Source: Tenacibaculum pacificus
Lineage (GTDB): Bacteria; Bacteroidota; Bacteroidia; Flavobacteriales; Flavobacteriaceae
DNA: 64,000 nucleotides
Direction: 5' to 3'
NCBI RefSeq assembly: GCF_027941775.1
Contig: NZ_CP115917.1
Span: 1,625,001-1,689,000, forward strand
The notes beneath the pieces were generated by a model. The model saw only the letters and a program-made list of their open reading frames with translations, searched no databases and had not been told where the DNA came from. The position numbers and the translations under genes were made by a program. Below, in pieces: positions 47,023 to 57,077 of the stretch. Every line of letters starts with the position of its first letter. Position 1 is the stretch's first letter.

Positions 47023-47961
47023 TTAAGAATCTAGCATCAATAAATCATTATAGTTCGAAAACTTAACAGTAAGCTCACTTGATACCGAAAAATAATTCGG
47101 ATGAATCATTGCTGATAAACACTCAATACCATCGACTAAAGTACTTGCTGATGATTGTGTAAACATAGCAAAATCAGCAATAAAAACCTGTTTATTTTTA
47201 ACGGCTTTTAAAGAACTCCATTCTGGTTTATCTTCTAAAAATCGCATATCTTCCATTGTTCGTGAAATTCCGTAGCCACACGGAGCAATTATTAATATCT
47301 CTGGATTATATTTTACAATTTTACCCCAAGAAATAACAATACTATCTCCTGACGGATGCGATAATAAATCGATACCACCAGCATATCCTATTTGATGAGG
47401 AATCCAATGTCCGCAATTAAATAACGGATCAATCCATTCTAACAACATTACACTTTTAGATTGTATGCTGTTTGCTCGTTGTGTATCGACTATATTGTAA
47501 ATACGATTTTTAAGTTTTTGTACATATTTAATTCCTATTTCTTCTTTTCCCATTGCTTTTGCTATGGTTAATGCATTCTCAAAAACATCGTCTAAAGAAT
47601 TTGGAGTTATAGAAATTAAAGTTGGTTGTTTCGCTAATTTAGAAGCAGATTTTGCAACAGATTCTGTATCTATTTGACAAACATCACATACATCTTGTGT
47701 AAAAATAATATCTGGAGCAATACTTTCTAAAACAGGTTCATCAACATAATACAACGTACCTCCTTCAGCTTTTGTTTTTGAAAAAATGGTGTTAATTTCA
47801 TCACTAGTTAAAGTTTGTCCTTCTAACTTATATTTAACAGCTACCTGTTTTTCTTTTAGTGCAATTGCAGGACATTCAAATGTAACACCGTCTAAATATT
47901 CTTGTAATCCCATATCATAAATCATTTGGGTTACTGCTGGCATAAATGAGGAAACTTTCAC
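47023..47961 (-). CDS. Cobalamin-binding BtuF-like protein without signal peptide
   Basis: A 312 aa periplasmic-binding-protein-fold (class III) protein of the BtuF type. The start MKVSSFMPAVTQMIYDMGLQ, VTFECP, FTQDVCDVCQID and LLEWIDPLFNCGHWIPHQIGYAGG blocks match the 'cobalamin-binding protein' subgroup. There is no signal peptide or lipobox, so it appears cytoplasmic unless the real start lies elsewhere. It is divergent from cobU and its 3' end abuts the riboswitch. Transport partners BtuC and BtuD are not in the window. Confidence 0.87.
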   Translation of the reverse strand: MKVSSFMPAVTQMIYDMGLQEYLDGVTFECPAIALKEKQVAVKYKLEGQTLTSDEINTIFSKTKAEGGTLYYVDEPVLESIAPDIIFTQDVCDVCQIDTESVAKSASKLAKQPTLISITPNSLDDVFENALTIAKAMGKEEIGIKYVQKLKNRIYNIVDTQRANSIQSKSVMLLEWIDPLFNCGHWIPHQIGYAGGIDLLSHPSGDSIVISWGKIVKYNPEILIIAPCGYGISRTMEDMRFLEDKPEWSSLKAVKNKQVFIADFAMFTQSSASTLVDGIECLSAMIHPNYFSVSSELTVKFSNYNDLLMLDS

Positions 47962-48075
47962 TGAAAATATATTTTGAACGGCTAAATTACATAGTTATCG
48001 AGTATTATTCTCTTTTTCTAAAAAATCTTTACAATCTTTGCCGTTTAATTTATTTCTTTATTATAATTATTAATT

Positions 48076-48579
48076 ATGATGTACTATATCTCTGGCGGAG
48101 AACGTTCAGGAAAAAGCAGTTATGCACAACAATTAGCCGAATCATTATCAGAAAACCCTTATTATTTAGCCACTTCAAGAATTTGGGATGCCGATTTTAA
48201 AAAACGTGTAGACAGACATATTTCTGATAGAGATGAACGTTGGACAACTATTGAAGAAGAAAAAAACATCAGTAATGTAATTCCTAAAAATGCAACCGTA
48301 GTTATTGATTGTGTTACTTTATGGCTAACTAATTTTTATTTAGATACTAAAAATGATGTACAAAAAAGTTTAACCTTAGCAACCAATGAAATTGACAAAC
48401 TAATTGAAATTGATGCTACTATTATTATTATTTCAAATGAAATAGGAATGGGTTTACATGCCGATACTCAAATTGGCAGAAAATTTACCGAATTACAAGG
48501 ATGGATAAATCAATATATTGCTAAAAAAGCTGATAAAGCTACATTTATAGTATCTGGTTTACCACTAACTTTAAAATAA
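48076..48579 (+). CDS. cobU: Adenosylcobinamide kinase / guanylyltransferase (CobU)
   Basis: A 167 aa bifunctional enzyme that phosphorylates adenosylcobinamide and attaches GMP. The P-loop YISGGERSGKSSYAQQLA lies near residue 6, followed by YLATSRIWDADFKKRVDRH (His nucleotidylation site in RHISDRDERW) and VVIDCVTLWLTN. It starts a four-gene nucleotide-loop assembly cluster. ATG codons at 48076 and 48079 are both usable. Confidence 0.95.
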   Translation: MMYYISGGERSGKSSYAQQLAESLSENPYYLATSRIWDADFKKRVDRHISDRDERWTTIEEEKNISNVIPKNATVVIDCVTLWLTNFYLDTKNDVQKSLTLATNEIDKLIEIDATIIIISNEIGMGLHADTQIGRKFTELQGWINQYIAKKADKATFIVSGLPLTLK

Positions 48580-48584
48580 ATAAA

Positions 48585-49626
48585 ATGTACTCTACGGAAA
48601 TAACACCACTTTCAAACACGCTAAAAACAGCACTTCAAGATAAAATTGATTTTAAAACAAAACCAATTGGTTCGTTAGGAGTTTTAGAAGAAATTGCCTT
48701 ACAAATAGGACAAATTCAAAACAGCCTTTCTCCTACTTTATCTAAACCAAGTATTGTTGTTTTTGCTGGTGATCATGGTATTGTAAAATCGAAAGCTGTA
48801 AGCCCTTATCCGCAGGAAGTAACACAACAAATGGTGTTAAACTTCTTAAATAACGGAGCTGCAATTAACGTTTTTTGTAATCAGAATGATATCAATTTAA
48901 AAATTGTTGATGCAGGTGTAAACGCTGATTTTGAACCAAATATTAATTTGATATCAGCAAAAATAGCTAAAGGAACAAAAGATTACAGTATTGAAAAAGC
49001 AATGACCACAGAAGAGTGTTTATCGGCTTTAGATAAAGGAAAAAAACTAGTTACAGAATTACATAAACAAGGAACAAACACCATTGGTTTTGGTGAAATG
49101 GGAATTGGAAACACTTCTGCTGCTGCTTTATTAATGACTTATTTTACTGATATTTCTATTGAAAATTGTGTTGGAAAAGGAACTGGTTTAGATGATTCTG
49201 GAGTTCTTAAAAAAGCTGACATTCTTAAAAACGCACTTAATTTACATCAAAAAAATATTCAAAATCCAATAGATGCTTTGGCTACTTTTGGTGGTTTTGA
49301 AATTGTAATGATGTGCGGAGCTATGCTAGAAGCGGCATCTTTAAAAATGACTATTTTAGTAGATGGATTTATTGTTACTTCGGCTTTATTAGCTGCACAG
49401 GCTATCAATAAAAATGTTTTAGATTACTGTATTTTTTGCCATACATCAGGCGAACAAGGTCATTGAAAAAATGTTGCAATTTTTAAATGCAAAACCGCTG
49501 TTAAATATTGGTTTACGTTTAGGCGAAGGAACTGGTAGTGCGATTGCTTTTCCTATTGTAAAATCGGCTGTTAGTTTTTTAAATGAAATGGCAACTTTTA
49601 AAAGTGCAAATATATCTGAAGCTTAA
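48585..49626 (+). pseudogene. cobT: Nicotinate-nucleotide:DMB phosphoribosyltransferase (CobT), one surplus base
   Basis: It makes alpha-ribazole phosphate for the lower ligand of cobalamin. The first frame (293 aa) has DFKTKPIGSLGVLEE, VVFAGDHGI, GEMGIGNTSAAALL and the C-terminal HTSGEQGH, then stops at TGA 49464-49466. The remaining 53 residues ([20 protein letters not shown], then [16 protein letters not shown]) continue in the next frame to TAA at 49624. Deleting one T of CATTG (49461-49465) gives the expected GHEKMLQ and a 346 aa protein of normal length. Either a mutation in the strain or a base-calling error. Confidence 0.93.
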
Positions 49627-49629
49627 TTT

Positions 49630-50406
49630 ATGAAAAATCAAATTCATTATTTTTTAACTGCTGTCTTATTTTTCACGAGAATTCCTTGCCCAAAATGGGT
49701 CAATCATTCTCCTGAAATTTTAAATAAAAGCAGTCGATATTTCTCGTTAGTTGGTATTCTTATTGGCGCAATTTCAGCATTGGTTTATGTTGGCGCTTCC
49801 TTTTTATTCACCTCAAGTATTGCACTTGTTTTTAGTTTGATTGCTTCTATTTGGACAACAGGTGCTTTTCATGAAGATGGTTTTGCTGATGTATGCGATG
49901 GTTTTGGTGGCGGATGGACGAAAGATAAAATTTTAACCATCATGAAAGATTCTAGATTAGGAACTTATGGTGTTGTGGGAATTGTTGCACTTTTATCAAT
50001 AAAAACATTAAGTTTATACGAACTGTTACAATTCAATAATTCGATTAAAACAATTCCTTTATTATTGATTTCTGGACATGCAATTAGCCGATTTATCGCA
50101 ACTATTTTATTATATACACACGAATATGTAAGAGATATTGATACTGCTAAAGTAAAACCGACCACAAAAAAAATGAGTACAAAAGCACTAATTATTTCTG
50201 GTTTCTTTGGAATACTGCCTATTGTATTTTTTCAAGATATTAGAGTATTTGCCGTTTTAATTCCATTATTATTGACCTATTTATATATGAGTCGTTTTTT
50301 CAAAAAATGGATTGGCGGACAAACTGGCGATTGCGCTGGGGCATTGCAACAAGTATCCGAAGTTATTTTTTATTTATCAATACTTATTTTATGGAAATTA
50401 TTTTAG
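49630..50406 (+). CDS. cobS: Adenosylcobinamide-GDP ribazoletransferase (CobS)
   Basis: A 258 aa integral membrane enzyme that joins alpha-ribazole to adenosylcobinamide-GDP. The catalytic acidic block TTGAFHEDGFADVCDGFGGGW lies near residue 77 and several membrane helices follow. The GGQTGDCAGALQQVSEV motif near the C-terminus is family-typical. It starts 3 bases after the frame-corrected cobT stop and its 3' end overlaps cobC by 16 bases. Confidence 0.95.
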   Translation: MKNQIHYFLTAVLFFTRIPCPKWVNHSPEILNKSSRYFSLVGILIGAISALVYVGASFLFTSSIALVFSLIASIWTTGAFHEDGFADVCDGFGGGWTKDKILTIMKDSRLGTYGVVGIVALLSIKTLSLYELLQFNNSIKTIPLLLISGHAISRFIATILLYTHEYVRDIDTAKVKPTTKKMSTKALIISGFFGILPIVFFQDIRVFAVLIPLLLTYLYMSRFFKKWIGGQTGDCAGALQQVSEVIFYLSILILWKLF

Positions 50407-50918
50407 TCAGACATACGACTCCAAATATTGAAAAAGGAATCTGCTACGGACAAGCTGATATTGGTGTTATCGATACTTTTTCAGAAGAAATACAGCCAAT
50501 TTTAAAAGAAGTTCCTGTAAATGATACTGAAACTGCTTATTATTCAAGTCCTTTAAAACGTTGTAAATTATTAGCAGAACAATTATCTGATACTATTATT
50601 TTTGATGATAGATTAAAAGAACTTGATTTTGGAGATTGGGAACTGAAAAAATGGGATGAAATTAATGATCCTGAATTAGATATTTGGATGAACGATTTTG
50701 TAAATATTACGGTTACAAATGGCGAGTCTTATATTGATTTACACACCAGAACTGTTCAGTTTTTAAACGAACTCAAATCGTTAAAAAAACAACGTGTTGT
50801 TATCGTTACACATGCTGGAGTTATCAGAAGTTTATGGGCTTATGTAAACAATATTTCTTTAGAAAACTCTTTCGATTTAAAATTAACGTACGGAGATATT
50901 ATCAAATTCACACTATAA
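50391..50918 (+). CDS. cobC: Alpha-ribazole phosphatase-like histidine phosphatase (CobC)
   Basis: A 175 aa phosphoglycerate-mutase-type phosphatase. The catalytic RHT motif is in EIILVRHTTPNIEKGICYGQ; YSSPLKRCKLLAEQL, LKELDFGDWE and the second histidine block VVIVTHAGVIRSLW follow. It would remove the phosphate from alpha-ribazole-5'-phosphate. The ATG at 50391 overlaps the cobS end; the longer in-frame start at 50307 lies deep in cobS and would be implausible. Confidence 0.92.
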   Translation: MEIILVRHTTPNIEKGICYGQADIGVIDTFSEEIQPILKEVPVNDTETAYYSSPLKRCKLLAEQLSDTIIFDDRLKELDFGDWELKKWDEINDPELDIWMNDFVNITVTNGESYIDLHTRTVQFLNELKSLKKQRVVIVTHAGVIRSLWAYVNNISLENSFDLKLTYGDIIKFTL

Positions 50919-50931
50919 TTCAATCATCAAA

Positions 50932-52047
50932 ATGAAACAGTTTTTAATATTTCTTATTCTTACATTATTTTTTATCCAATGTAAAAAATCAGAAGAAAAA
51001 AACAGCCAAACAATAACAGCTAACCAAAGCCCTATTAAATATGCAAAAGGCTTTGATATTATTACTGAAAATAATCAGAAAAAATTAATCATTAAAAAAG
51101 TATTTCAAAATTCAGATAAACAATTTGAATTTACACTTACCAATAAAACTGATATTTCTAAAAATCAACTAAAAACTCCTGTTGAAAAATTAGTTGTTAC
51201 AAGTACTACGCATATACCGATGCTAGAACTTTTAAATAGTGAGGGAAAATTAGTCGGATTTCCACATGCAAAATATATTTCATCAGAAAAAACAAGAAAA
51301 AGAATTGATGCTGGAAAAATTACAGAATTAGGAAATGAACAAAGTATGAATACCGAAAAACTACTAGATTTACAACCCGAATTAGTTATAGGTTTCTCTT
51401 TACATCCAAATAGTAAATTATACGAAAATATTAAAAAATCAGAAATTCCTGTTATTTTTAATGGCGACTGGCTAGAAGAAACACCTTTAGGAAGAGCCGA
51501 ATGGATTAAATTTTTTGGTGTACTTTTAGATAAAGAAAAACAAGCCGATAGTATTTTTAATACCATTGAAAAGAATTATTTAGACGCTAAAAAAACAGCT
51601 GAAAAAAGCTCTAATTATCCAACAATTTTATCAGGAAGTATGTTTAAAGAAGTTTGGAATGTTCCTGGAGGAAATAGTTTTATCGCTACTTTTTTTAAGG
51701 ATGCACATTTAAATTATCTTTGGAAAGAAACCAAAAGCACAGGAAGTTTACAACTAAGTTTTGAAAGTGCTTTAGATAAAGGAAAAAAAGCTGATTATTG
51801 GATTGGTTGTGGCTTATACGAAACGAAAGAACAATTATTAAGTGCCAATAAACATTATAAAGAATTTGATGCTTTAAAAAACGAAAAAACTTATACTATT
51901 GGCACAAAAAAAGGAAAAACTGGCGGACTTATCTATTTTGAATTAGCGCCAATCAGACCTGATTTAGTTTTAAAAGATATCATCAAAATTACAAATCCAA
52001 AAGCGTTACCTAATTATCAGTTAACATTTTTTGAGAGAATACAGTAA
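50932..52047 (+). CDS. ABC transporter substrate-binding lipoprotein (BtuF/FhuD type)
   Basis: A 371 aa lipoprotein with lipobox LTLFFIQCKKSEE (Cys about residue 17). The mature part has the two-lobe class III binding-protein fold: VEKLVVTSTTHIPMLELLNS, LDLQPELVIGFS, IPVIFNGDWLEETPLGRAEW, and a long helix between lobes. Such proteins bind cobalamin or ferric siderophores. Position at the end of the cobUTSC cluster, 13 bases after cobC, favours a corrinoid ligand. Followed by a strong terminator. Confidence 0.87.
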   Translation: MKQFLIFLILTLFFIQCKKSEEKNSQTITANQSPIKYAKGFDIITENNQKKLIIKKVFQNSDKQFEFTLTNKTDISKNQLKTPVEKLVVTSTTHIPMLELLNSEGKLVGFPHAKYISSEKTRKRIDAGKITELGNEQSMNTEKLLDLQPELVIGFSLHPNSKLYENIKKSEIPVIFNGDWLEETPLGRAEWIKFFGVLLDKEKQADSIFNTIEKNYLDAKKTAEKSSNYPTILSGSMFKEVWNVPGGNSFIATFFKDAHLNYLWKETKSTGSLQLSFESALDKGKKADYWIGCGLYETKEQLLSANKHYKEFDALKNEKTYTIGTKKGKTGGLIYFELAPIRPDLVLKDIIKITNPKALPNYQLTFFERIQ

Positions 52048-52060
52048 ACTTATTAAAAAT

Positions 52061-52091
52061 AAAAACTCCTGTTTATAACAGGAGTTTTTTT
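52061..52091 (+). terminator. Terminator after the cob cluster
   Basis: AAAAACTCCTG and CAGGAGTTTTTTT form a stem with a short loop, directly after the binding-protein stop and before the convergent lipoprotein gene. Confidence 0.9.
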
Positions 52092-52111
52092 AGTCGAAAA
52101 TTTAAAAATAG

Positions 52112-53305
52112 TTAGTTTCTAAACTTATTTCTTGTAATAATATTTTTAAGTCTTTCTTTTAAATCGGTTCCTGTATCGTACACCATTTGTTCGTTTGAAG
52201 GAAAATTCATCGATTGCAACTTTGTTAAATTGAAAAAAACATCATCTAAAGCTCTTCTATCTCCATCGTAATTAGCGTAAATATGCTCAAAAGCAAATTC
52301 ACTTTCAATAGGAAAACTCTCTACTAATTGATCTGATGAATTTTCAAAATACTTAACCAAACCACTTACTTTACTACTCTTAAATTGTGTAAAACGATAC
52401 AATCTACATCTAATAGTTCTAAAATTATCTACTTTAATTTTAACACCTAAACTATCTTTTACATAACCGCCGTTATTATTTTTCAGATATTTAAAGCCAT
52501 CTTTAATTTGTTTTTCTTTAATTATTTCTTTTTCACGAATTTGTTCAGGAGAAATATCAATACTTCTCAAATTTAACTCTAAATCAAAATCATACTTCAC
52601 AAAGTTATTTTTTTTAGAATGATACACTGTCCATAAATCATTTAAACCATAAGTATCCATCGCTAATAAATCATCTTCTAATCTTCTAGGTATTATTTGA
52701 TTTGTTTCATTATTTACTGATAAATAAACATAATCTGTTCCTTTTACGTGGGCTTCTTCAAGTAATTTTATAGTATTTTTATAATTTGGAATTAATTTAT
52801 TTAGATGTGTAAAAGCATCAAAAGCACTTCTATAATTCATCTTATTTTGAGAACCAGATTTTAATAAATCCACTCCATTATTGTACAAATAATTTGCATA
52901 ATTTTCTTTTGCTTGAATAATTTTATTGTCATAATTAACCAAGTTAAAATTAACATTTTCACCTGTCGAAACATCATTTAAAGGCAGTAACGGCTTAATT
53001 TTTTCTTGTCTATTTTTTAATCGATGATAAAGTGTATAAATAGCTTTTAAATTTGCCGAATTATTCTCTTTTTCTAAATATGATATTTTTGCTAAATCTC
53101 TTTTCGTTGCTTTAAAAAAAGCATTCTGAAGCATTATAACATACGGTTGATTTTTTTCTTTATACTTGTTTTTGGACAATTTTTTAATCGATAAAGAAAT
53201 TGCTTTATCATAATCGCCAGTATTAAGTGCTTTTTCGGTTGTTTTAATACTGTTACAAGAAAGTATTAACACTGTAAAAAACAGTAATAAAGTAATTTTT
53301 TTCAT
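52112..53305 (-). CDS. Hypothetical TPR-like lipoprotein (397 aa)
   Basis: The lipobox VLILSCNSI gives Cys about residue 17. The N-terminal half looks like degenerate helical repeats (ALNTGDYDKAISLSIKKLSKNKYKEKNQ), and the centre and C-terminus contain predicted strands and helices I do not recognise. Tyrosine and asparagine are frequent. The gene is isolated, convergent with the cob cluster and 72 bases from the M1 peptidase stop. Function unknown. Confidence 0.75.
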   Translation of the reverse strand: MKKITLLLFFTVLILSCNSIKTTEKALNTGDYDKAISLSIKKLSKNKYKEKNQPYVIMLQNAFFKATKRDLAKISYLEKENNSANLKAIYTLYHRLKNRQEKIKPLLPLNDVSTGENVNFNLVNYDNKIIQAKENYANYLYNNGVDLLKSGSQNKMNYRSAFDAFTHLNKLIPNYKNTIKLLEEAHVKGTDYVYLSVNNETNQIIPRRLEDDLLAMDTYGLNDLWTVYHSKKNNFVKYDFDLELNLRSIDISPEQIREKEIIKEKQIKDGFKYLKNNNGGYVKDSLGVKIKVDNFRTIRCRLYRFTQFKSSKVSGLVKYFENSSDQLVESFPIESEFAFEHIYANYDGDRRALDDVFFNLTKLQSMNFPSNEQMVYDTGTDLKERLKNIITRNKFRN

Positions 53306-53377
53306 AAAGTTTGGGTTTCGTCAGAAATGACAATTATTATGCCAATAACTAATACTTTTTAAATTAATTTCATTTGT

Positions 53378-55826
53378 TTATTCTAATAATTGAGCCATTG
53401 CTATTTTAACAATTTCAATATTTTTAAGTTTCGTTGTGTGGTTTGCTTTTTTCTGCCTTTGTACAACTTGACGCAACAAATTTACACCTACTTTATCAAA
53501 ACTATATTTTTTATACTGAATTCCTTTAGATACAATATCATCTGCTAAATTTTTGATAGCTTCCGTATTGCTACTTTTTGCTATTTTATCATAAGCTTTT
53601 TTATATAATCCTTGTGTTTTTTTATCTTGACTTAAATACATTCCCGACATTACGTTACCCGCAATAAAACTTAATTCATCTTCATCATTTTCTTCTAAAT
53701 AAATACGTGTTAAAGGATTTGCTATAATTTCTTTTACTTCTGATGGTAATGTTTTTGATTTTTGAATAGCTAAAGTTTTATCGACATAATACATTCCAAC
53801 TAAAGATTTTCCTAACACAGCATACGATTTACTTTCTAAACCTTTTTGAAAAACCGATTTTAATTCAGGATCTGTTAACTTTCCTAATGTTTCTATCGCT
53901 GCTGCTTTTACTAATGTTTTCGGGTCATTTATTGCGATTTCTTTAATTTTTGAAATCACTCTTTTTTTAGAATTTTTATTTACCAAATTGATATTCTCTA
54001 AAGCTGAAATTCTAATTTTATAAAATGAATCACTCATTGCTTCAGCTATTGCATCAAATGCTTTTTTATCATCTTGATTTTTAGCAACCTCAACTAAAGC
54101 TTCTTTTTTATGTTGATAATTATCAGCGTGTTTTAATTGATAAATATAATCGCTTAAAACTTTATTTTCGAAAATATCGCATAATAAAACTCCATCAGCA
54201 TTTACCTGAATAAACTGAGGTTGTTTTATAAAAGGAAACGTAAACGAAGCATCTTTACTCTCTACAAAAACAGTATGACGTGTTGATTTGTTATCTTCAA
54301 AAACATCAATAGTAAAAGGAAATTTAAATTCATTTTCTTGATTCTGAATAATATTGATAGTAACTGTTTTTCTTAATTTATTAAAATCGTAAGAAACATC
54401 TAACTTCGGATGCCCACTATTAAAAAACCATTGATTAAAAAACCAATTCAAATCTTTTCCAGTTACCGTTTCAAAAGCCAATCGCAATTGATGCGCTTCT
54501 GCTGTACTGTATTTATTAGTAGTTAAATACTTGTTTAATCCTGCATAAAAAGCTTCATCACCTAAATAATTACGTAACATATGTAAAATTGCGCCACCTT
54601 TATTATAGCTAACGCCATCAAACATATCTTCTTTATCATTATAATTAAATCGAACTAAATGTTTATCAAAATTTTGTCCGTTTTTATAGCCCTCAATAGT
54701 TTCTAATAAATGAGCATCGGCATTTTCTTTACCGTATTTATATTCCCTCCATAAATATTCACTGTAATTTGCAAAACTTTCGTTAACGGTTAAATTACTC
54801 CAACTTTCGGCAGTTACATAATTCCCGAACCAATGATGAAAAGCTTCGTGAGAAATTGTATCTTCATGTGTATTTTCATCAATTAATTGCCCTGGCATTT
54901 GATACGCTTTTTCTCCATGAATTACAGCCGTTGTATTTTCCATTGCACCACTTACATAATCTCTACCTACAATTTGCGCATATTTATTCCAAGGATATTC
55001 AATTCCTGAAATTTTAGAAAAGAAACCTAACATTTCAGGAGTATTTCCAAAAATCTCTTTTGCATACGGAGCATATTTTTTTTCAACATAATAATCAACA
55101 GGAATATTTTTATAAGTGTCTTTTATTATTTCATATTCCCCTACTCCCATAAAAAATAAATATGGTGCGTGTTTTTGAGTAAAATTCCAATAATCGGTTC
55201 TTGTACCGTTGTTATTTTTTTGTTGATTTTCTAACTTTCCGTTAGATAGCGTTACATATTTTGTAGGAACAGTAATATAAATTTCTTGTGAAGTTTTTTG
55301 ATTAGGTGCATCAATTGTAGGAAACCAACAACTACTTGCTTCGGTTTCTCCTTGTGTCCAAACTTGGGTTGGTTTATTTTTATCTAAACCTGTTGGATTT
55401 ACAAAATATAAACCTTTTGCCGATGTTATAGCTTTACTTCCTTTTTGTTTTACTTTTTCAGGACGTGCCGTATATTTTATATAGATAGTAAATTCTTCAT
55501 TCCTTTTATAAATACGAGGTAAATCGATAATCAATTTAAAATCATCATAATTATAAGGTAAAGATTGTTTATTCATTAAAACTTCATTAATAAGCATTGC
55601 CTTTGCATCTAACGTTACTTTAGCTGTTTCATAAAAATGAGGTTTCACTGGTTACCCATTCTTCTCCGTTTAATTGCTGATTTTTAAAATTAAAATCTAC
55701 TTTTAATTTAGTGTGAATTAAATCGTGAACTTTAGCTGTTTCTGCTCTGTAAACAGTATTTGATTGTGAAAACAACGTAAGCGTAAAAAAAACAACGAGA
55801 AAAGTAAGAACTTTTTGAAACTTCAT
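53378..55826 (-). pseudogene. M1 family aminopeptidase, one surplus base near the N-terminus
   Basis: A secreted zinc aminopeptidase. The first segment (55826 onward) has a signal peptide and the M1 N-terminal block LKVDFNFKNQQLNGEEWVT, then runs to a TGA at 55631-55629. The main frame (756 aa) continues as KPHFYETAKVTLDAKAMLI. It carries GAMENTTAVI, the zinc site HEAFHHWFGNYVT with the distal Glu in NESFANYSEYLW, and C-terminal HEAT-like repeats. Removing one base at CAGTG (55650-55646) rejoins an 815 aa protein. The smaller downstream ORF alone lacks a signal peptide. Catalytic residues are intact, so this is either a recent lesion or an error. Confidence 0.9.
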
Positions 55827-55898
55827 AAAATATTTTCGTTTAAGCATCAAAAGTAAGAAAATCTATTGGGAGACTTGTTAATGAGCCGTTAAAAAGAA

Positions 55899-55955
<57 letters not shown>

Positions 55956-55962
55956 TTTTTTT

Positions 55963-56500
55963 TTAAATTCCAAAAAGACTGCTAAACTTTTCAAAATCTA
56001 AATTATCACTATTTAACTTTGCATTTTGTAACATTTCCATAATTTTAGTAATATTCATTTTATCACCTAAAATACGAGCAATACCAACTCCCTTTTCTTT
56101 ACCATAACCAAAAGCTATAATTTCATCAATAGCATCTGCTTTTCCACTATAATAAAAAGATACATGCATATTTTCTTCTTTAAAATTTATTAGTTTCTTA
56201 TAATCAGAACTTTTTAAAATTGCTTTTAATTTCTCTTTTTCTATTTCATAAGTAACTTCATCTGAAGTTTTATAAGGTAAGCCCGTTATATTTATTTTAT
56301 GAATACTAGCTAATATTTTTTTATCATCTTCAGATGATTTATCTACTGACAACTCGAATAAATTTGTAGGAATATTAAAATTTACAAATCCTTTTTTATC
56401 TTGACTTTCTACTAAATAGCTTTGTAATGATACTTCTTTTTTACATTGAAACTGTAATAAAGGCTACTAATAGTAACAAGTATATAAATGTTTTTTTCAT
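55963..56500 (-). pseudogene. DUF4252 lipoprotein, one surplus base in the signal peptide
   Basis: The ATG at 56500 opens a signal peptide (MKKTFIYLLLLVAFITVS) that stops two codons later. In the next frame an acceptable continuation starts CKKEVSLQSYLVES and joins the long downstream frame (DKSSEDDKKILASIHKINIT). Removing the middle base of CAATG (56448-56444) gives the lipobox TVSC with Cys19 and a 178 aa DUF4252 protein. An internal ATG at 56352 would give a 129 aa form without signal and is unlikely to be the true start. The paralogous gene lies 27 bases upstream. Confidence 0.87.
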
Positions 56501-56527
56501 TCTCTTTTTATTTTTTGATACTATTAT

Positions 56528-57034
56528 TTATTTTTTATCCTTAGAAAAAGTATCTGCTAGTTTAGACATTTTATTAATATCAATAGTTCCAGTTAATGAT
56601 ACAATTACAGATTCTGGACCGCCAGTTTTAGCATTTTTATTTTTCACAAACATTAATACTTCACTAACAAAGTCTTTATTTTTAGTCGACTTCACATAAA
56701 TTTTAACACGTGAATCTTTATCTTTAATACGCATTAATTCTGTTAAATTATTTTTACTTACAGCTGATTTTACTAAATTTTCCATTTGAGTAGAAACTGC
56801 TATTTTTTCTGTTGAAAAGACTTTTAACTCTTGTAAGTCTTTTATCATATTAAAAACTTCCATAGCTTCGTTATCATCTGAATTAACATTAAATTTCGAT
56901 AAAATCTCAAAAGCATCTTTATTTACTACTACTGATGATACCTCATCAATATCTTCAAGTTTATCAAATATTGATTGTCCGAAACTTAAATTTGCTGTAA
57001 ATACTAGTGCAAATATTATTATTATTTTTTTCAT
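56528..57034 (-). CDS. DUF4252 secreted protein
   Basis: A 168 aa protein with a signal peptide (residues about 1-20, ending NLSFGQ). The DUF4252 core is visible (SIFDKLEDIDEVSSVVVNKDAFEILSKF; EMLMFVKN-type strands; LTGTIDINKMSKLADTF at the end). Family function is unknown; Bacteroidota genomes often place DUF4252 genes after an ECF sigma factor, as here. It sits 43 bases after the anti-sigma-like gene and 27 bases before its paralogue. Confidence 0.9.
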   Translation of the reverse strand: MKKIIIIFALVFTANLSFGQSIFDKLEDIDEVSSVVVNKDAFEILSKFNVNSDDNEAMEVFNMIKDLQELKVFSTEKIAVSTQMENLVKSAVSKNNLTELMRIKDKDSRVKIYVKSTKNKDFVSEVLMFVKNKNAKTGGPESVIVSLTGTIDINKMSKLADTFSKDKK

Positions 57035-57077
57035 GATCTTCTTGTTTATTAAATTCTTGGGGTTATTCTTGTTTATA

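Noticed and set aside
47962..48075. Second cobalamin riboswitch ahead of cobU
   Set aside because: The 114-base gap is too short and lacks the B12 box and the GCGGGAA-type core.
2516..49466. Programmed +1 frameshifting at CAT TGA in DUF2061 and cobT
   Set aside because: Tempting because both stop at the same CATTGA, but the other three shifts have the motif in other codon phases and no UGA at the site, and prfB itself has no shift site.
2515..49466. UGA recoding (selenocysteine or Trp)
   Set aside because: Reading through the TGA keeps the wrong frame; the conserved tails are in the +1 frame, and UGA is used as a normal stop elsewhere.
54054..55650. The M1 peptidase as a naturally signal-less cytoplasmic enzyme starting at 55648
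   Set aside because: The preceding frame supplies exactly the missing N-terminal strand and a signal peptide, so truncation is the better explanation.
55629..55850. Independent 73 aa secreted protein
   Set aside because: Its sequence is the N-terminus of the M1 peptidase; the remainder continues in the next frame.
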